Below are positions 10,758 through 23,054 of a DNA stretch of 64,000 nt, in pieces. Each line of letters begins with the position of its first letter. The stretch's first letter is position 1. The DNA is taken from assembly GCF_904849725.1 (NCBI RefSeq), contig NC_058519.1, positions 651,857,387-651,921,386 of the forward strand, given 5' to 3'. A program made the translations under genes and the position numbers. The DNA is from Hordeum vulgare subsp. vulgare (taxonomy: Eukaryota > Streptophyta > Magnoliopsida > Poales > Poaceae). Under the pieces are notes generated by a model. That model searched no databases, had not been told where the DNA came from, and was given only the letters and a program-made list of their open reading frames with translations.

Positions 10758-10990
10758 TGGTGGGTCTGTGCTAGCGACGGGGACGGTCGTGAGTGCGTGT
10801 GTTAGTAGGTTTTAGTGGATTTTTTTGAACCGTTATGTTTGGCTGTGCTAGCGATGGTTTTTTGACTGGTTTATGAAGGGACTGAAAAAATCGGTGGAAG
10901 GGTGAAAAGGCTAGCGTTAGGAGTGGAGGTCGAACCATTGCTCTGGTCGAACCATCACGACGTTCGATCCTGCTTTAATAGTAGAGATTA

Positions 10991-13201
10991 GAGCATCTCC
11001 AACAGCGCGCGCTAAACTAGCGTCGCGTCGCAAAATAGCCCGTTTTAGCACGCGCGCAATGCGGCGGGTAGCTCCAGCGGGCGCGCAAAAACAGCGCGCG
11101 CGGCATATGCAGTTCAACGCGCTGGCCGAAACGCAATCGCGCGCCGCTTATTTGCTGCGCCAGCTCCCGCGCGCTGGACTCTCCCGCGCTCGCTCCTCCA
11201 CTCTCGCGCGCTCGCTCCTCCACTCTCGCGTGCTCACTCCCCACTTCCACCCCCATCAGGCCGCGTCGCCGCCGCCGCCGCTCGCGCCCCCCGGCGACCG
11301 TTCATGCGCTTCCCCGGCCTATCCCCGCGTCGCCATCGCCGCCCGCAACCCCCGGCGACCGTTCAGGCGCTTCCCCGGCCTATCTCCGCTGCCGTCGCCC
11401 CCCCCCCCTCCCCTGCGACCGTTCAGGCGCTTCCCCGGCCTCCCCGCACTTCCGCCCCGCCCCCTCCTAGTCCCGCCGGCCCTCGCGCGCCTCCGTCGTC
11501 CGAGGAACAACGCCCGAGCGCTAGCTACCGTGCCGCGCCTGCAAGGTGTTCGACAAAACGCCTACAAGGTATGTATTGCTCAAACTTATGAATTTGGTGC
11601 ATGTTTTGAATTGTAGTTTTTATAGTATAGTATTGAACATTGTAGATGAGTTCGTCGTATGATTCTTCCGAAGAAGAATTTGATATGGAAGAGGAGGAGG
11701 ATCTTGCAATGATCATAGTTATGCATATCAATAAAAAACCAAAGCACGGTGGTTCGGTTATGGGTCGGGAGAAAATTTGGAGAGATAGGATTGATGCCCA
11801 TAACAGATTGATGAAGAACTATTTCGTGGAGAATCCCACATACCCGGAGTCGTATTTTCGTCGACGGTTTAGGATGAGCACCGATTTGTTGAAGCGCATT
11901 GCAGAGAAACTAGCGAGCCATGACCGGTTTTTCCAGCAAAGGAGGAATGCCGCCGGAGAGCTCGGGCATAGCACCTTTCTGAAGGTGACGGCCGCTTTTG
12001 CGTATGTTAGCATACGGCATCCCGGCTGATCTAGTTGATGATCACTTGGCTATGGGTGAGAGCCAAGCCATCATGTGTGTCAAGCGCTTTACAGTGGGAA
12101 TTGTGCAAGTGTTTGGCGAGGAGTATTTGAACAAGGCTCGCGGCTTTCCTGGCATGCTTGGCTCAATAGATTGCATGCATTGGAGTTGGAAGAATTGTTC
12201 AAAGGCATGGCATGGGCAATTCCACGGCCAAAAAAAGGGTTCCACTATAATCCTTGAAGCGGTGGCCGATCACGAGACTTGGATTTGGCATGCATTCTTT
12301 GGAATGCCTGGATCTTTGAATGACATCAATGTTGTCAACCGGTCACCACTAATGAATAAGATTGCAAATGGTGAGTTGCCACCGATGCAGTTTGTAGCAA
12401 ATGGTCGTACGTACAACTATGGCTATTATCTAGCGGATGGCATCTATCCAAAGTGGCAAACCTTCGTGAAGCCGTTGAAAAAGCCGGAAGGTAAGAAAAA
12501 TCTTGATTTCCACAATGCTCAGGCGGCGGCTATAAAAGATGTGGAGAGAGCATTTGGGATTTTGCAAGCCCAATTTGCTATTGTGAGAGGACCGGCTAGA
12601 TTTTGAGATAAAAAATGCTTTGGTACATCATGCACGCTTGTGTGATCATGCACAACATGATCATCGAGAATGAGTGTGGCCAAGATTTAGACTACTCACA
12701 GTATGGGCTCTTGGGACATCCCGTGCGAGTGCGACGGAGGGCTGAAAGGGTAGCCCATTTTGTTGCCTCCTATCATGCCATTCGGCGTCCCGCAACACAC
12801 AATGAACTTCAGAAGGATCTGACTGAAGAGTGGTGGGCATGGCATGAACGAGAAAGAGCATCATTTCTGCATTCGACATTGTATTATTCATGAACTATTG
12901 GTTGTGTTTATTGCATTATTTGTTGTACTCAACGATAAACTATTTGTTTGAGTTGTAATGAATATTTATTGTTGATTTATTTTGTTTGTTTGATCATTTT
13001 TGCTCCTATTTTTTGAAATGTATATGTGGTTTGTGCATGCTGCGTGCGCTGTATTTTTGGGCGCTACTGGAACGCGGCGCGCGCGCTGCATTATAGCACG
13101 GCCGTTGGAGCCAACGTCTATCCCCGCGCTAAACCAGCCGAAGCGCGCACGGCAAACACATTTTTTGGGCGCGGCACGAAGCGCGGCTGTTGGAGATGCT
13201 C
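10991..13201 (+). mobile_element. PIF/Harbinger DNA transposon
   Basis: Terminal inverted repeats gagcatctccaacagc (10991) and gctgttggagatgctc (ending 13201) are flanked by TTA on both sides (10988-10990 and 13202-13204), the usual Harbinger target duplication. At 2.2 kb it holds only a decayed transposase and no Myb-like ORF1, so it is probably non-autonomous. The GC-rich 5' part (11200-11450) contains tandem units around cgaccgttcaggcgcttccc (three copies) and ctcgctcctccactctcgcg. Its left end touches the Helitron end at 10987 with no intervening DNA. Confidence 0.9.
11646..12893 (+). pseudogene. Harbinger transposase (DDE_Tnp_4 type), frameshifted
   Basis: Three collinear frames make up one transposase. 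11646 to about 11998 encodes an acidic N-terminus and the YPESYFRRRFRMSTDLLKRI segment typical of plant PIF transposases. 11998-12606 encodes the catalytic core with all three acidic residues: Asp in GSIDCMHW at 12169, Asp in SLNDINVV at 12322 and Glu in VERAFGILQ at 12544. 12615-12893 encodes the C-terminal IMHACVIMHNMIIEN segment. One extra G near 11999 shifts the frame, and TGG appears to have become TGA at 12604-12606 with a further shift after it. The enzyme would catalyse cut-and-paste transposition, but this copy is inactive. Confidence 0.85.
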
Positions 13202-13204
13202 TTA

Positions 13205-14525
13205 GGCCATATATTATGTATATATATATATATATATATAAAATATGCAAAAAAATAAACGGTTCGTGCCGTGCTGGCCCGCGTGCCCAGCCTCCAGGCC
13301 CAGGCACGGCCCGAGGGGTGTCGAGTGCCTGACACGGTCTGTTTAAGTTGTGTCGTGCCTGGCCCATGACGGGCCGTGTCGACGGGCTCGCGGGCCGGCC
13401 TGTATGGTCTGGTCTATCCGGCGTGTCACATGCGGCGTGCTTGGATCTCGGACCGAGTAGGCTGGCTACCAATGTCTCATTGTTTTTGATGAAAATACTT
13501 ATTTTTTTTCTGATGAGGAATATAAAAGAGGAGCTGCTTCTTCTTCTTCTTTGCGGGATGATATAAAGGACTTCTTTGATGGTCCAGGTCTCTATGTATA
13601 ATCAATTTTTCCGAATCCATCTTCCTAGTTGTGTGTTTGGACTATGCTATTCTTCGCTTGATACAAATAGCGCACCACGCGCCGCTCGGATTGCCTTTCT
13701 TCACACGTTTTGTGGTTTTCTATAGTGTGTGTTTTTTCAGGCCAGGATTTAGCGCGCTCATTAATTTATTTTATTTATTTTCTTATTTCACTTTTAATAT
13801 TAATGAACTTTACTAAATTTCATGGTCATTTTTAAAAATTTCGTGAATATTAGTTATATTCATGATAATCATGGATATTTTAAAATTTATGCACGATTTA
13901 AAAAATTCATGATTTCTTTAAAGTCGTGAATATTCTCTAAATATATGAATTTGATAAAAAAATGAATGTTTTATGTTCGTGAATAGTTTAAACAATCTTT
14001 GAACATTTTAAATTTGAAATTAGAATTATTTAATTAAGAAAAGATTTCACGGCCCTCACTCGATTTCACTAGAGTTTGCAGAGGGTTCACGATGTCACAT
14101 CGGAATTTGGGAGGAATTGTTGACGCAACAGCTTAAGGAGCAGTGACGGAGCTACCGCCCAGCGACCCTGGGCACTTGCCCGGGCTCGTTGGTTTGGAAC
14201 AGTAGCGATCGCTAGATTAAATAAAGGGAATCATTTCTAGCCGGAGCGCCGGCTGAAACGTCCCACCGGACGCACAAGGTGCGTTGGATCTACCGTGATT
14301 CAAAGACCCCCGCAACGTCGCGTGGACACCTTCTCGGTTTTTTTCAGCTGCCCACCTATTGCTACAAGAGGATTCCTTTGCTACAACCGCTCATCGTGTC
14401 GACTCCATTTCGGGCGTTCTATTTGGGCGATAGGGGCGGCGGCGGCTCCGGTGACTGGAGGGTGACGGCGGCCCCCGCGCCTGGAAATCAGAAGCGGCGG
14501 CGGCGACGACGTTCTCCAGCGATCT
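13205..14525. other. gene-free stretch with simple-sequence and AT-rich DNA
   Basis: A (TA)n run lies at about 13215-13240. GC-rich gggccgtgcc-like words occupy 13260-13410. An AT-rich block at 13790-14045 repeats words such as cgtgaat and ttcatga in both orientations. The part from about 14090 to 14240 (gcagtgacggagctaccgcc) resembles transposon-associated DNA that I cannot assign. No gene is visible. Confidence 0.5.
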
Positions 14526-17195
14526 ATGGCTCCCCCAGAAGGTAACCCCTCTCGTTCTCCCCAATTTCTCTCCCCCCATCCTCGCTAGGGATTCACGGTG
14601 TGTCATCGATGGGGCTTTAGAGGAGCGGCGAGGACTCGGAGGGGGGCACGATAGTGGGCGCGGCCATCTTCCCCCGCAGCCACACCTTCCTCCATGCCTG
14701 CGCCCGCGAGGTCCTCAACCTCTTGTGACGCCGACAACCATTGGCAGTTGCTGCTTTTTTTAGGGATGCACATGTTGCTCGACACTTGCTGATTTTTCTC
14801 CATGGCTTAGGCGGTGTCCACTAGTAGACTAGGTTTATGGGCTAGCTACCGATGCATAGTATATGAACTAAAAAACAAAGAGATCATGGGCGGGCCACAA
14901 CCACTTTGGCCTTGTCGTAGCTCCGCCAGAGCCCACGACAGTACTGCTTTGGATGCTGCTTGAGGCGTTCAGTTCATAATTAGATAGTTATCTTCCGTTG
15001 TTGATCTCAATACATGCAACACGGTACTACATCATCGTAAATTCAGCCCAGTGCTACATTATCATGAAATTAGCATCACAATGTAAACATTCAGCATAGT
15101 GCTACATCACAATGTTGATGTCCTTGAGCTCTTTCTGCTGCCTGGCTTTAGCATCTCATGATTTAGTAAACAACAGATGCAACATGCATATTGCTGTTGG
15201 TTCCAGGACTTATTATCATCTCAGGATCAGGAAATTACTATCTGCTCGTGTATGTTGCAATGCGATTTAAATTCATGATATGTGTTGCACTAACTGTTTT
15301 TTGTTGCTACCTACAGTATGTATGTTGCACATGTTTTTAGTTTTTTAAGCGTGTGCGTATATGTGTTTTCTAGCTACTATTATGACACATCATAGGTCAT
15401 GATTGAATTCTTTTTTTCTCTTTTGTGCACTTGTTGCAGGCACCTCTGCTGAGAATGAGGGGAGTAGGAAGGTTAAGAAGAAGAACAAGAAGAAAGAAAA
15501 TCTATGCGGGTTCAAGATGAGGTTTAATTCGGAATGGCTAGGTGATCTTGCGGAGCATTTATCACCGGCGAAACAGGGTATCATAAGGAATGGCCCCTTT
15601 GGAGATTTGTTGGACATCAAGCTCTTCAAGGTACCGCATGCACTTATCGAGTGTGTGGTGATGCACACAAACCATGCACTTAGAGAGTTCAAATACAAGA
15701 ATAAATCAATCAAGTTCAGCAAAAACACGGTGAAAAGGATTTTCAACGTAGCATCGGGTGATAGTCCCATGAAGCTTCTTAAGAAGAGCGATGACCATGG
15801 CCTTCGCATCATTTACAAGGAGGGGAATAGAGCGCCAATTGCCCATGTTTTCAAGTTGCTCAAAGATTACAGTGATACGGATGAGGCTATGTTAAAGAGA
15901 ACATGGGTACTCGTTGTGTTGGCAATAGTTGTTTGCCCAGGCACTGGCAACATGGTCAACCTTGAGTATCTAGATTCCCTTGAAAACATGGATTTAGTGC
16001 ACAACCTTGCTTGGGATGAGCACTTATTGACACGAGCTATAGAGGAGGTTGCAGTCTTTCAAGAGAAGAAGCATCGGCAAGCAACAATTGAAAAACCAAA
16101 AGAATTTCAGATCTACTCATGTCTGCCCATGTTGGTGGTATGCAACGTTTTCATGACTAAACAGCTCCTTTCCTTTTCATTGATGCACATACATCTGTAT
16201 AGCTTGCATTCATGTTTTTTTGCTGTCTATTTTTATGCAGATTATATACATGGATCATCTCGATATCTCGCCCGACCTCCCAAATGAGCATGTCATAGAT
16301 TATTCTGTGCCAAGGATACGCTATGTTTGTCAAAAGGATTTCGACTCCGTTGATAAAGTTGACAAGAACAAGCTTACTCTTGTCCAGCCTTTCTATGGTA
16401 GGCACACACAAGTATTTTTTCTTGATCCCATTTATGTTCCTTCGTGTCATACGTTTTGTTTGTTAATGAGCATGTCATAGTAATTCAGCCTATGGGTGCA
16501 CACTATGGATGCAACAATTAGGATGCAGCATGTAGCACATTACTATGATCGTTGTAGCAAATGCACACTATGGATGCAACATGTAGCAAATTAGTATGTT
16601 GGTTGTAGCAAATGCACACTATGGATGTAGCATCATATTAGCACATAACAGCAAGAAACATTTTCTTAGCAAGACTGTCAGTTTCAATTTTTTGTTGCTA
16701 GCTAATGTCTGTATGTTGCACATGTTTTCGGGTTTTTTAGCGTGTGCATATATGTGTTTTCTAGCTACTCTTTTGATGCATCATAGGTTTGCTTCCATTT
16801 CAGCATGGCAACCAGTTTATTCTTCCTCATGTTTTTTGTTTCTTTTTGTTCCTAGTTTCAGATTCTGTGCAACACGTCATATGTCGCACGACTTATTGGT
16901 CCAGGAGTTGATCCGGAAGCAGCCACCGGGCAGGGGGCTGGTGCTGAAGCAGCTAATGGCCGAGGAGGCCAAAATGAAGCACCTGAAGCTCAAGAAAATG
17001 TGGAGGTTCAACCAAATTTATCCTCGTCGTTCGATGATTGGCTCCAACAACCGTTCCCTGGCATGGATGATCTTAGGGTACTTTTTCTACAAAAGATGCA
17101 TGCCTTATTTTGTTTCAAGGTACGTGTGAAATGACTAATTTTTGAAACACATGCCTTTTTGTAGGTACCATCTCAGTTCCAAACATTGTGAAACA
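14526..17195 (+). pseudogene. Transposon-type Ulp1-family gene, 5' part
   Basis: A spliced gene of the kind carried by plant transposable elements, which join a plant-specific N-terminal domain to a Ulp1/C48 SUMO protease-like domain. A short first exon (14526-14541, ATGGCTCCCCCAGAAG) can join in phase to 15440-16137. The latter encodes a lysine-rich start, then FNSEWLGDLAEHLSPAKQG, FGDLLDIKLFKVPHALIEC and WVLVVLAIVVCPGTGNMVN. Exon 16241-16397 encodes IIYMDHLDISPDLPNEHV, the signature that follows the helical core in this family. A further exon (about 16856-17077) encodes SYVARLIGPGVDPEAATGQG. The last exon begins at 17165 and is interrupted at 17195 by the Angela element. An in-frame TGA lies at 17189-17191. 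The protein is probably not functional. Confidence 0.6.
17191..17195. repeat. Angela target-site duplication AAACA (left copy)
   Basis: AAACA at 17191-17195 is repeated at 26136-26140, directly after the other LTR end. A perfect 5-bp duplication is expected for a Copia integrase. Confidence 0.95.
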
Positions 17196-19021
17196 TGTTG
17201 GCGAACGTCGCATGGGAAACAAAAAATTTCCTACGCGCACGAAGACCTATCATGGTGATGTCCATCTACGAGAGGGGATGAGTGATCTACATACCCTTGT
17301 AGATCGTACAGCAGAAGCGTTTAGAGAACGCGGTTGATGTAGTGGAACGTCCTCACGTCCCTCGATCCGCCCCGCGAACAATCCCGCGATCAGTCCCACG
17401 ATCTAGTACCGAACGGACGGCACCTCCGCGTTCAGCACACGTACAGCTCGACGATGATCTCGGCCTTCTTGATCCAGCAAGAGAGACGGAGAGGTAGAAG
17501 AGTTCTCCGGCAGCGTGACGGCGCTCCGGAGGTTGGTGATGATCTCGTCTCAGCAGGGCTCCGCCCGAGCTCCGCAAAAACGCGATCTAGAGGAAAAACT
17601 ATGGAGGTATGTGGTCGGGCAGCCGTGAGAAAGTCGTCTCAAATCTGCCCGAAAAGCCCCATATATATAGGAGGAGGGAGGGGGACCTTGCCTTGGGGTC
17701 CAAGGGATCCCCAAGGGGTCGGCCGAGCCAGGGGGGAGGACTCTCCCCCCCCCAAACCGAGTCCTACTTGGTTTGGTGGGAGGGAGTCCTTCCCCCTTCC
17801 CACTTCTTCCTTTTTTTTTCCTTTCCTTTGATTTTTTCTCCCTTGGCGCATAGGGGATTGGTGGGCTGTCCCACCAGCCCACTAAGGGCTGGTGTGACCC
17901 CCCCAAATGCCTATGGGCTTCCCCGGAGTGGGTTGCCCCCCTCCGGTGAACTCCCGGAACCCATTCGTCATTCCCGGTACATTCCCGGTAACTCCGAAAA
18001 CCTTCCGGTAATCAAATGAGGTCATCCTATATATCAATCTTCGTTTCCGGACCATTCCGGAAACCCTCGTGACGTCCGTGATCTCATCCGGGACTCCGAA
18101 CAACATTCGGTAACCAACCATATAACTCAAATACGCATAAAACAACGTCGAACCTTAAGTGTGCAGACCCTGCGGGTTCGAGAACTATGTAGACATGACC
18201 CGAGAGACTCCTCGGTCAATATCCAATAGCGGGACCTGGATGCCCATATTGGATCCTACATATTCTACGAAGATCTTATCGTTTGAACCTCAGTGCCAAG
18301 GATTCGTATAATCCCGTATGTTATTCCCTTTGTCCTTCGGTATGTTACTTGCCCGAGATTCGATCGTCAGTATCCGCATACCTATTTCAATCTCGTTTAC
18401 CGGCAAGTCTCTTTACTCGTTCCGTAATACAAGATCCCGCAACTTACACTAAGTTACATTGCTTGCAAGGCTTATGTGTGATGTTGTATTACCGAGTGGG
18501 CCCCGAGATACCTCTCCGTCACACGGAGTGACAAATCCCAGTCTTGATCCATACTAACTCAACTAACACCTTCGGAGATACCTGTAGAGCATCTTTATAG
18601 TCACCCAGTTACGTTGCGACGTTTGATACACACAAAGCATTCCTCCGGTGTCAGTGAGTTATATGATCTCATGGTCATAGGAATAAATACTTGACACGCA
18701 GAAAACAGTAGCAACAAAATGACACGATCAACATGCTACGTCTATTAGTTTGGGTCTAGTCCATCACGTGATTCTCCCAATGACGTGATCCAGTTATCAA
18801 GCAACAACACCTTGTTCATAATCAGAAGACACTGACTATCATCGATCGACTGGCTAGCCAACTAGAGGCATGCTAGGGACGGTGTTTTGTCTATGTATCC
18901 ACACATGTAAATGAGTCTTCATTCAATACAATTATAGCATGGATAATAAACTATTATCTTGATACAGGAATTATAATAATAACTATACATTTATTATTGC
19001 CTCTAGGGCATAATTCCAACA
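17196..19021 (-). repeat. Angela 3' LTR
   Basis: This 1826-bp LTR runs from tgttggcgaacgtcgc to attccaaca on the plus strand. It lies downstream of pol in the element's own direction. Just outside, 19022-19040 (gtctcccacttgcactaga) reads on the minus strand as the purine-rich priming tract AGTGGGAGAC next to the LTR. Confidence 0.95.
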
Positions 19022-19073
19022 GTCTCCCACTTGCACTAGAGTCAATAATCTAGCCCTCACATCACCATGTGAA

Positions 19074-22000
19074 TTACATTGTAATAAATCTAACACCCAT
19101 ACAGTTCTGGTGTCGATCATGTTTTGGCCGTGGAAGAGGCTTAGTCAGCGGGTCTGCTACATTCAGATCCGTGTGCACTTTGCATATATTTACGTCCTCC
19201 TCCTCGACGTAGTTGCGGATGAGGTTGAAGCGTCGTTTGATGTGTCTGGTCTTCTTGTGAAACCTTGGTTCCTTTGCTAAGGCAATGGCACCAGTGTTGT
19301 CACAGAACAAGGTTATTGGATCCAGTGCACTTGGCACCACTCCAAGATCCGTCATGAACTGCTTCATCCAGACACCCTCCTTAGCCGCCTCCGAGGCAGC
19401 CATGTATTCTGCTTCACATGTAGAATCTGCTACGACGCTTTGCTTGGAACTGCACCAGCTTACTGCACCCCCATTAAGAATAAATACGTATCCGGTTTGC
19501 GACTTAGAGTCGTCCGGATCTGTGTCAAAGCTTGCATCGACGTAACCTTTTACGGCGAGCTCTTCGTCACCTCCATATACGAGAAACATCTCCTTAGTCC
19601 TTTTCAGGTACTTTAGGATATTCTTGACCGCTGTCCAGTGATCCACTCCTGGATCACTCTGGAACCTGCCTGCCATACTTATGGCCAGGCTAACATCCGG
19701 TCTAGTGCACAGCATCGCATACATGATAGAGCCTATGGTTGAAGCATAGGGGACGGAGCGCATATGCTCTCTATCTTCATCAGTTGCTGGGCACTGAGTC
19801 TTACTCAATCTCGTACCTTGTAACACTGGCAAGAACCCTTTCTTGGACTGTTCCATTTTGAACCTCTTCAAAACTTTATCAAGGTATGTGCTTTGTGAAA
19901 GTCCTATCAGGCGTTTTGATCTATCCCTATAGATCTCAATTCCTAGAATGTAAGCAGCTTCTCCTAGGTCCTTCATAGAGAAACTTTTATTCAAGTAACC
20001 TTTTATGCTCTCCAAAAGCTCTACGTTGTTTCCAATCAGTAATATGTCATCCACATATAATATTAGAAACGCCACAGAGCTCCCACTCACTTTCTTGTAA
20101 ATACAAGATTCTCCAACCACTTGTATAAACCCAAATGCTTTGATCACCTCATCAAAACGTTTGTTCCAACTCCGAGATGCTTGCACCAGTCCATAAATGG
20201 ATCGCTGGAGCTTGCACACCTTGTCAGCATTTTTAGGATCGACAAAACCTTCGGGTTGCATCATATACAACTCTTCCTTAAGGAAACCGTTAAGGAACGC
20301 CGTTTTGACATCCATCTGCCAAATTTCATAATCGAAAAATGCAGCTATTGCTAACATGATTCTGACGGACTTAAGCATCGCTACGGGAGAGAAAGTCTCA
20401 TCGTAGTCAATTCCTGGAACTTGTGAAAAACCCTTTGCCACAAGTCGAGCTTTATAAATGGTCACATTACCGTCAGCGTCCGTCTTCTTCTTAAAAATCC
20501 ATTTGTTCTGAATAGCCTTGCGGCCCTCAGGCAGCATCTCCAAAGTCCACACTTTGTTCTCATACATGGATCCTATCTCGGATTTCATGGCTTCTAGCCA
20601 TTTGTTGGAATCTGGGCCCACCATTGCTTCTTCATAATTTGCAGGTTCATTGTTGTCTAACAACATGATTGATAAGACGAGATTACCGTACCACTCTGGA
20701 GCAGCGCGTGATCTCGTCGACCTGCGTGGTTCAACAGAAACTTGAACTGGAGTTTCATGATCATCATCATTAACTTCCTCCTCAACCGGCGTCGCAATCA
20801 CAGAGGTTTCCCCTTGCCCTGCGCCACCATCCAGAGGGATGAGAGGTTCGACAACCTCGTCAAGTTCTATCTTCCTCCCACTCAATTCTCTCGAGAGAAA
20901 CTCCTTCTCGAGAAAAGTTCCGTTCTTAGCAACAAACACTTTGCCCTCGGATTTGAGATAGAAGGTGTACCCAACTGTCTCTTTTGGGTAACCTATGAAG
21001 ACGCACTTTTCCGCTTTGGGTTCCAGCTTTTCAGGCTGAAGCTTTTTGACATAAGCATCACATCCCCAAACTTTAAGAAACGACAACTTTGGTCTTTTGC
21101 CATACCACAGTTCGTATGGTGTCGTCTCAACGGATCTCGATGGTGCCCTACTTAAAGTGAATGCAGCTGTTTCTAATGCATAACCCCAAAACGATAACGG
21201 CAAATCAGTAAGAGACATCATAGATCGCACCATTTCTAATAAAGTACGATTACGACGTTCGGACACACCATTACGCTGTGGTGTTCCAGGCGGTGTTAAC
21301 TGCGAAACAATTCCACATTGTCTTAAGTGAGTACCAAACTCGAAACTCAGATATTCACCCCCACGATCAGACCGTAGGAACTTGATCTTCTTGTTACGAT
21401 GATTTTCTACTTCACTCTGAAATTGCTTGAACTTTTCAAATGTTTCAGACTTGTGCTTCATTAAGTAGACATAACCATATCTACTTAGATCGTCAGTGAA
21501 GGTGAGAAAATAACGATATCCGCCGCGTGCCTCCACGCTCATTGGACCACACACATCGGTATGTACGATTTCCAACAAGTCACTTGCACGCTCCATTGTT
21601 CCGGAGAACGGAGTCTTAGTCATCTTGCCCATGAGGCATGGTTCGCACGTGTCAAGTGAATCAAAGTCAAGTGACTCCAAAAGTCCATCAGCATAGAGTT
21701 TCTTCATGCGCTTTACACCAATATGACCCAAGCGGAAGTGCCACAAAAATATGGCGCTATCATTGTTTACTCTAACTCTTTTGGTCTCAATGTTATGTAT
21801 ATGCGTATCTCTATCAAGATTCAATATGAACAATCCTCTCACATTCGGTGCATGACCATAAAAGATGTTACTCATAGAAATAGAACAACCATTATTCTCA
21901 GACTTAAAAGAGTAACCGTCTCGCAATAAACAAGATCCAGATATAATGTTCATGCTCAACGCAGGCACTAAATAACAATGATTTAAGTTCATCACTAATC

Positions 22001-23054
22001 CCGATGGTAGTTGAAGTGACACTGTGCCGACGGCGATTGCATCAACCTTGGAACCGTTTCCTACGCGCATCGTCACTTCGTCTTTCGCCAGCCTTCGTCT
22101 ATTCCGCAGTTCCTACTTCGAGTTGCAAATGTGAGCAACAGAACCGGTATCGAATACCCAGGCACTACTACGAGAGCCGGTTAAGTACACATCAATAACA
22201 TGTATATCAAATATACCTGATTTTTCTTTGCCCGCCTTCTTATCTGCCAGATACTTGGGGCAATTGCGCTTCCACTGACCCATACCCTTGCAATAGAAGC
22301 ACTCTGTTTCAGGCTTAGGTCCAGCCTTGGGTTTCTTTGGCGGATTGGCAACAGGCTTGCCGCTCTTCTTCAAATTTCCCTTCTTGCCTTTGCCGTTTCT
22401 CTTGAAACTAGTGATCTTGCTCACCATCAACACTTGATGCTCTTTACGGAGTTCAGACTCTGCGACTTTCAGCATCGCAAACAACTCGCCGGGAGACTTG
22501 TTCATCCCTTGCATGTTGTAGTTCAACACAAAGCCTTTATAGCTTGGCGGCAGTGATTGAAGGATTCTGTCAGTGATAGCTTCTTGCGGGAGTTCAATCC
22601 CCAGTTCAGCTAGACGGTTTGAGTACCCAGACATTTTGAGCACATGTTCACTGACAGACGAGTTTTCCTCCATCTTGCAAGCATAGAATTTATCGGAGGT
22701 CTCATACCTCTCGATCCGGGCGTTCTTCTGAAAGATGAACTTCAACTCCTGGAACATCTCAAATGCTCCATGACGCTCAAAGCGACGTTGAAGTCCCGGT
22801 TCTAAGCCATACAAGACTGCACATTGAACTATTGAGTAGTCCTCCTTACGCGCTAACCAAGCGTTCTTAACATCCTGATCAGTCGTAGCGGGTGGTTCAT
22901 CTCCTAGCGCAGCATTAAGGACATAATCCTTCTTTCCAGCTTGTAAGATTAGCTTAAGATTACGAGCCCAGTCTACAAAGTTGCTTCCATCATCTTTCAA
23001 CTTAGCTTTCTCTAGGAACGTATTAAAATTGAGGATAACACTTGCGTGAGCCAT
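19074..23054 (-). pseudogene. Angela gag-pol polyprotein with one in-frame stop
   Basis: One frame of about 1326 codons is broken only by TAG at codon 314 (22115-22113), where CAG would be expected (ICNSK/stop/ELRNRR). Gag (residues 1 to about 270) ends in a zinc knuckle, CFYCKGMGQWKRNC, in which the usual His is Gln. Protease has FDTGS with Asp near residue 302. Integrase shows the HxxxH/CxxC region ending in CEPCLMGK and the D-D-E set in HTDVCGP, LRSDRGGEY and SERRNRTLLEM. Reverse transcriptase keeps QMDVKTAFLNG and the YVDD active site. RNase H keeps VKGYVDASF, CEAEYMA and FCDNTGAIALA. The protein ends at 19074. Apart from the stop and the altered knuckle it looks functional. Confidence 0.9.

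Larger units (their letters stand above)
5184..10987 (-). mobile_element. Helitron carrying captured gene fragments
   Basis: On the minus strand the 5' end is TCTCTACTA at 10987-10979 and the 3' end is CTAG at 5187-5184. The 3' end is preceded by the hairpin CCCGTG-ACAACG-CACGGG. This fits the recalled plant Helitron 3' consensus of a CGTN...GCACG hairpin a few bases before CTAG. The outside bases are A before TC and T after CTAG, matching insertion into an AT dinucleotide without duplication. Inside, in the same orientation, are truncated copies of three unrelated host genes: a stomatin-like protein, gamma-tubulin complex component 3 and a NIMA-related kinase. No Rep/helicase is visible, so it is non-autonomous. 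The insertion is about 350 bp upstream of the DUF3615 start codon. Confidence 0.85.

Noticed and set aside
11059..11616. 185-codon plus frame upstream of the Harbinger transposase, considered as ORF1
   Set aside because: It is a GC-rich Pro/Arg sequence made of tandem repeats and lacks Myb/SANT-type residues.
17353..18531. Short frames within Angela LTRs, repeated at 24468-25645 and 37410-38344
   Set aside because: They recur only because the LTR is repeated. They are non-coding U3/R/U5 sequence.
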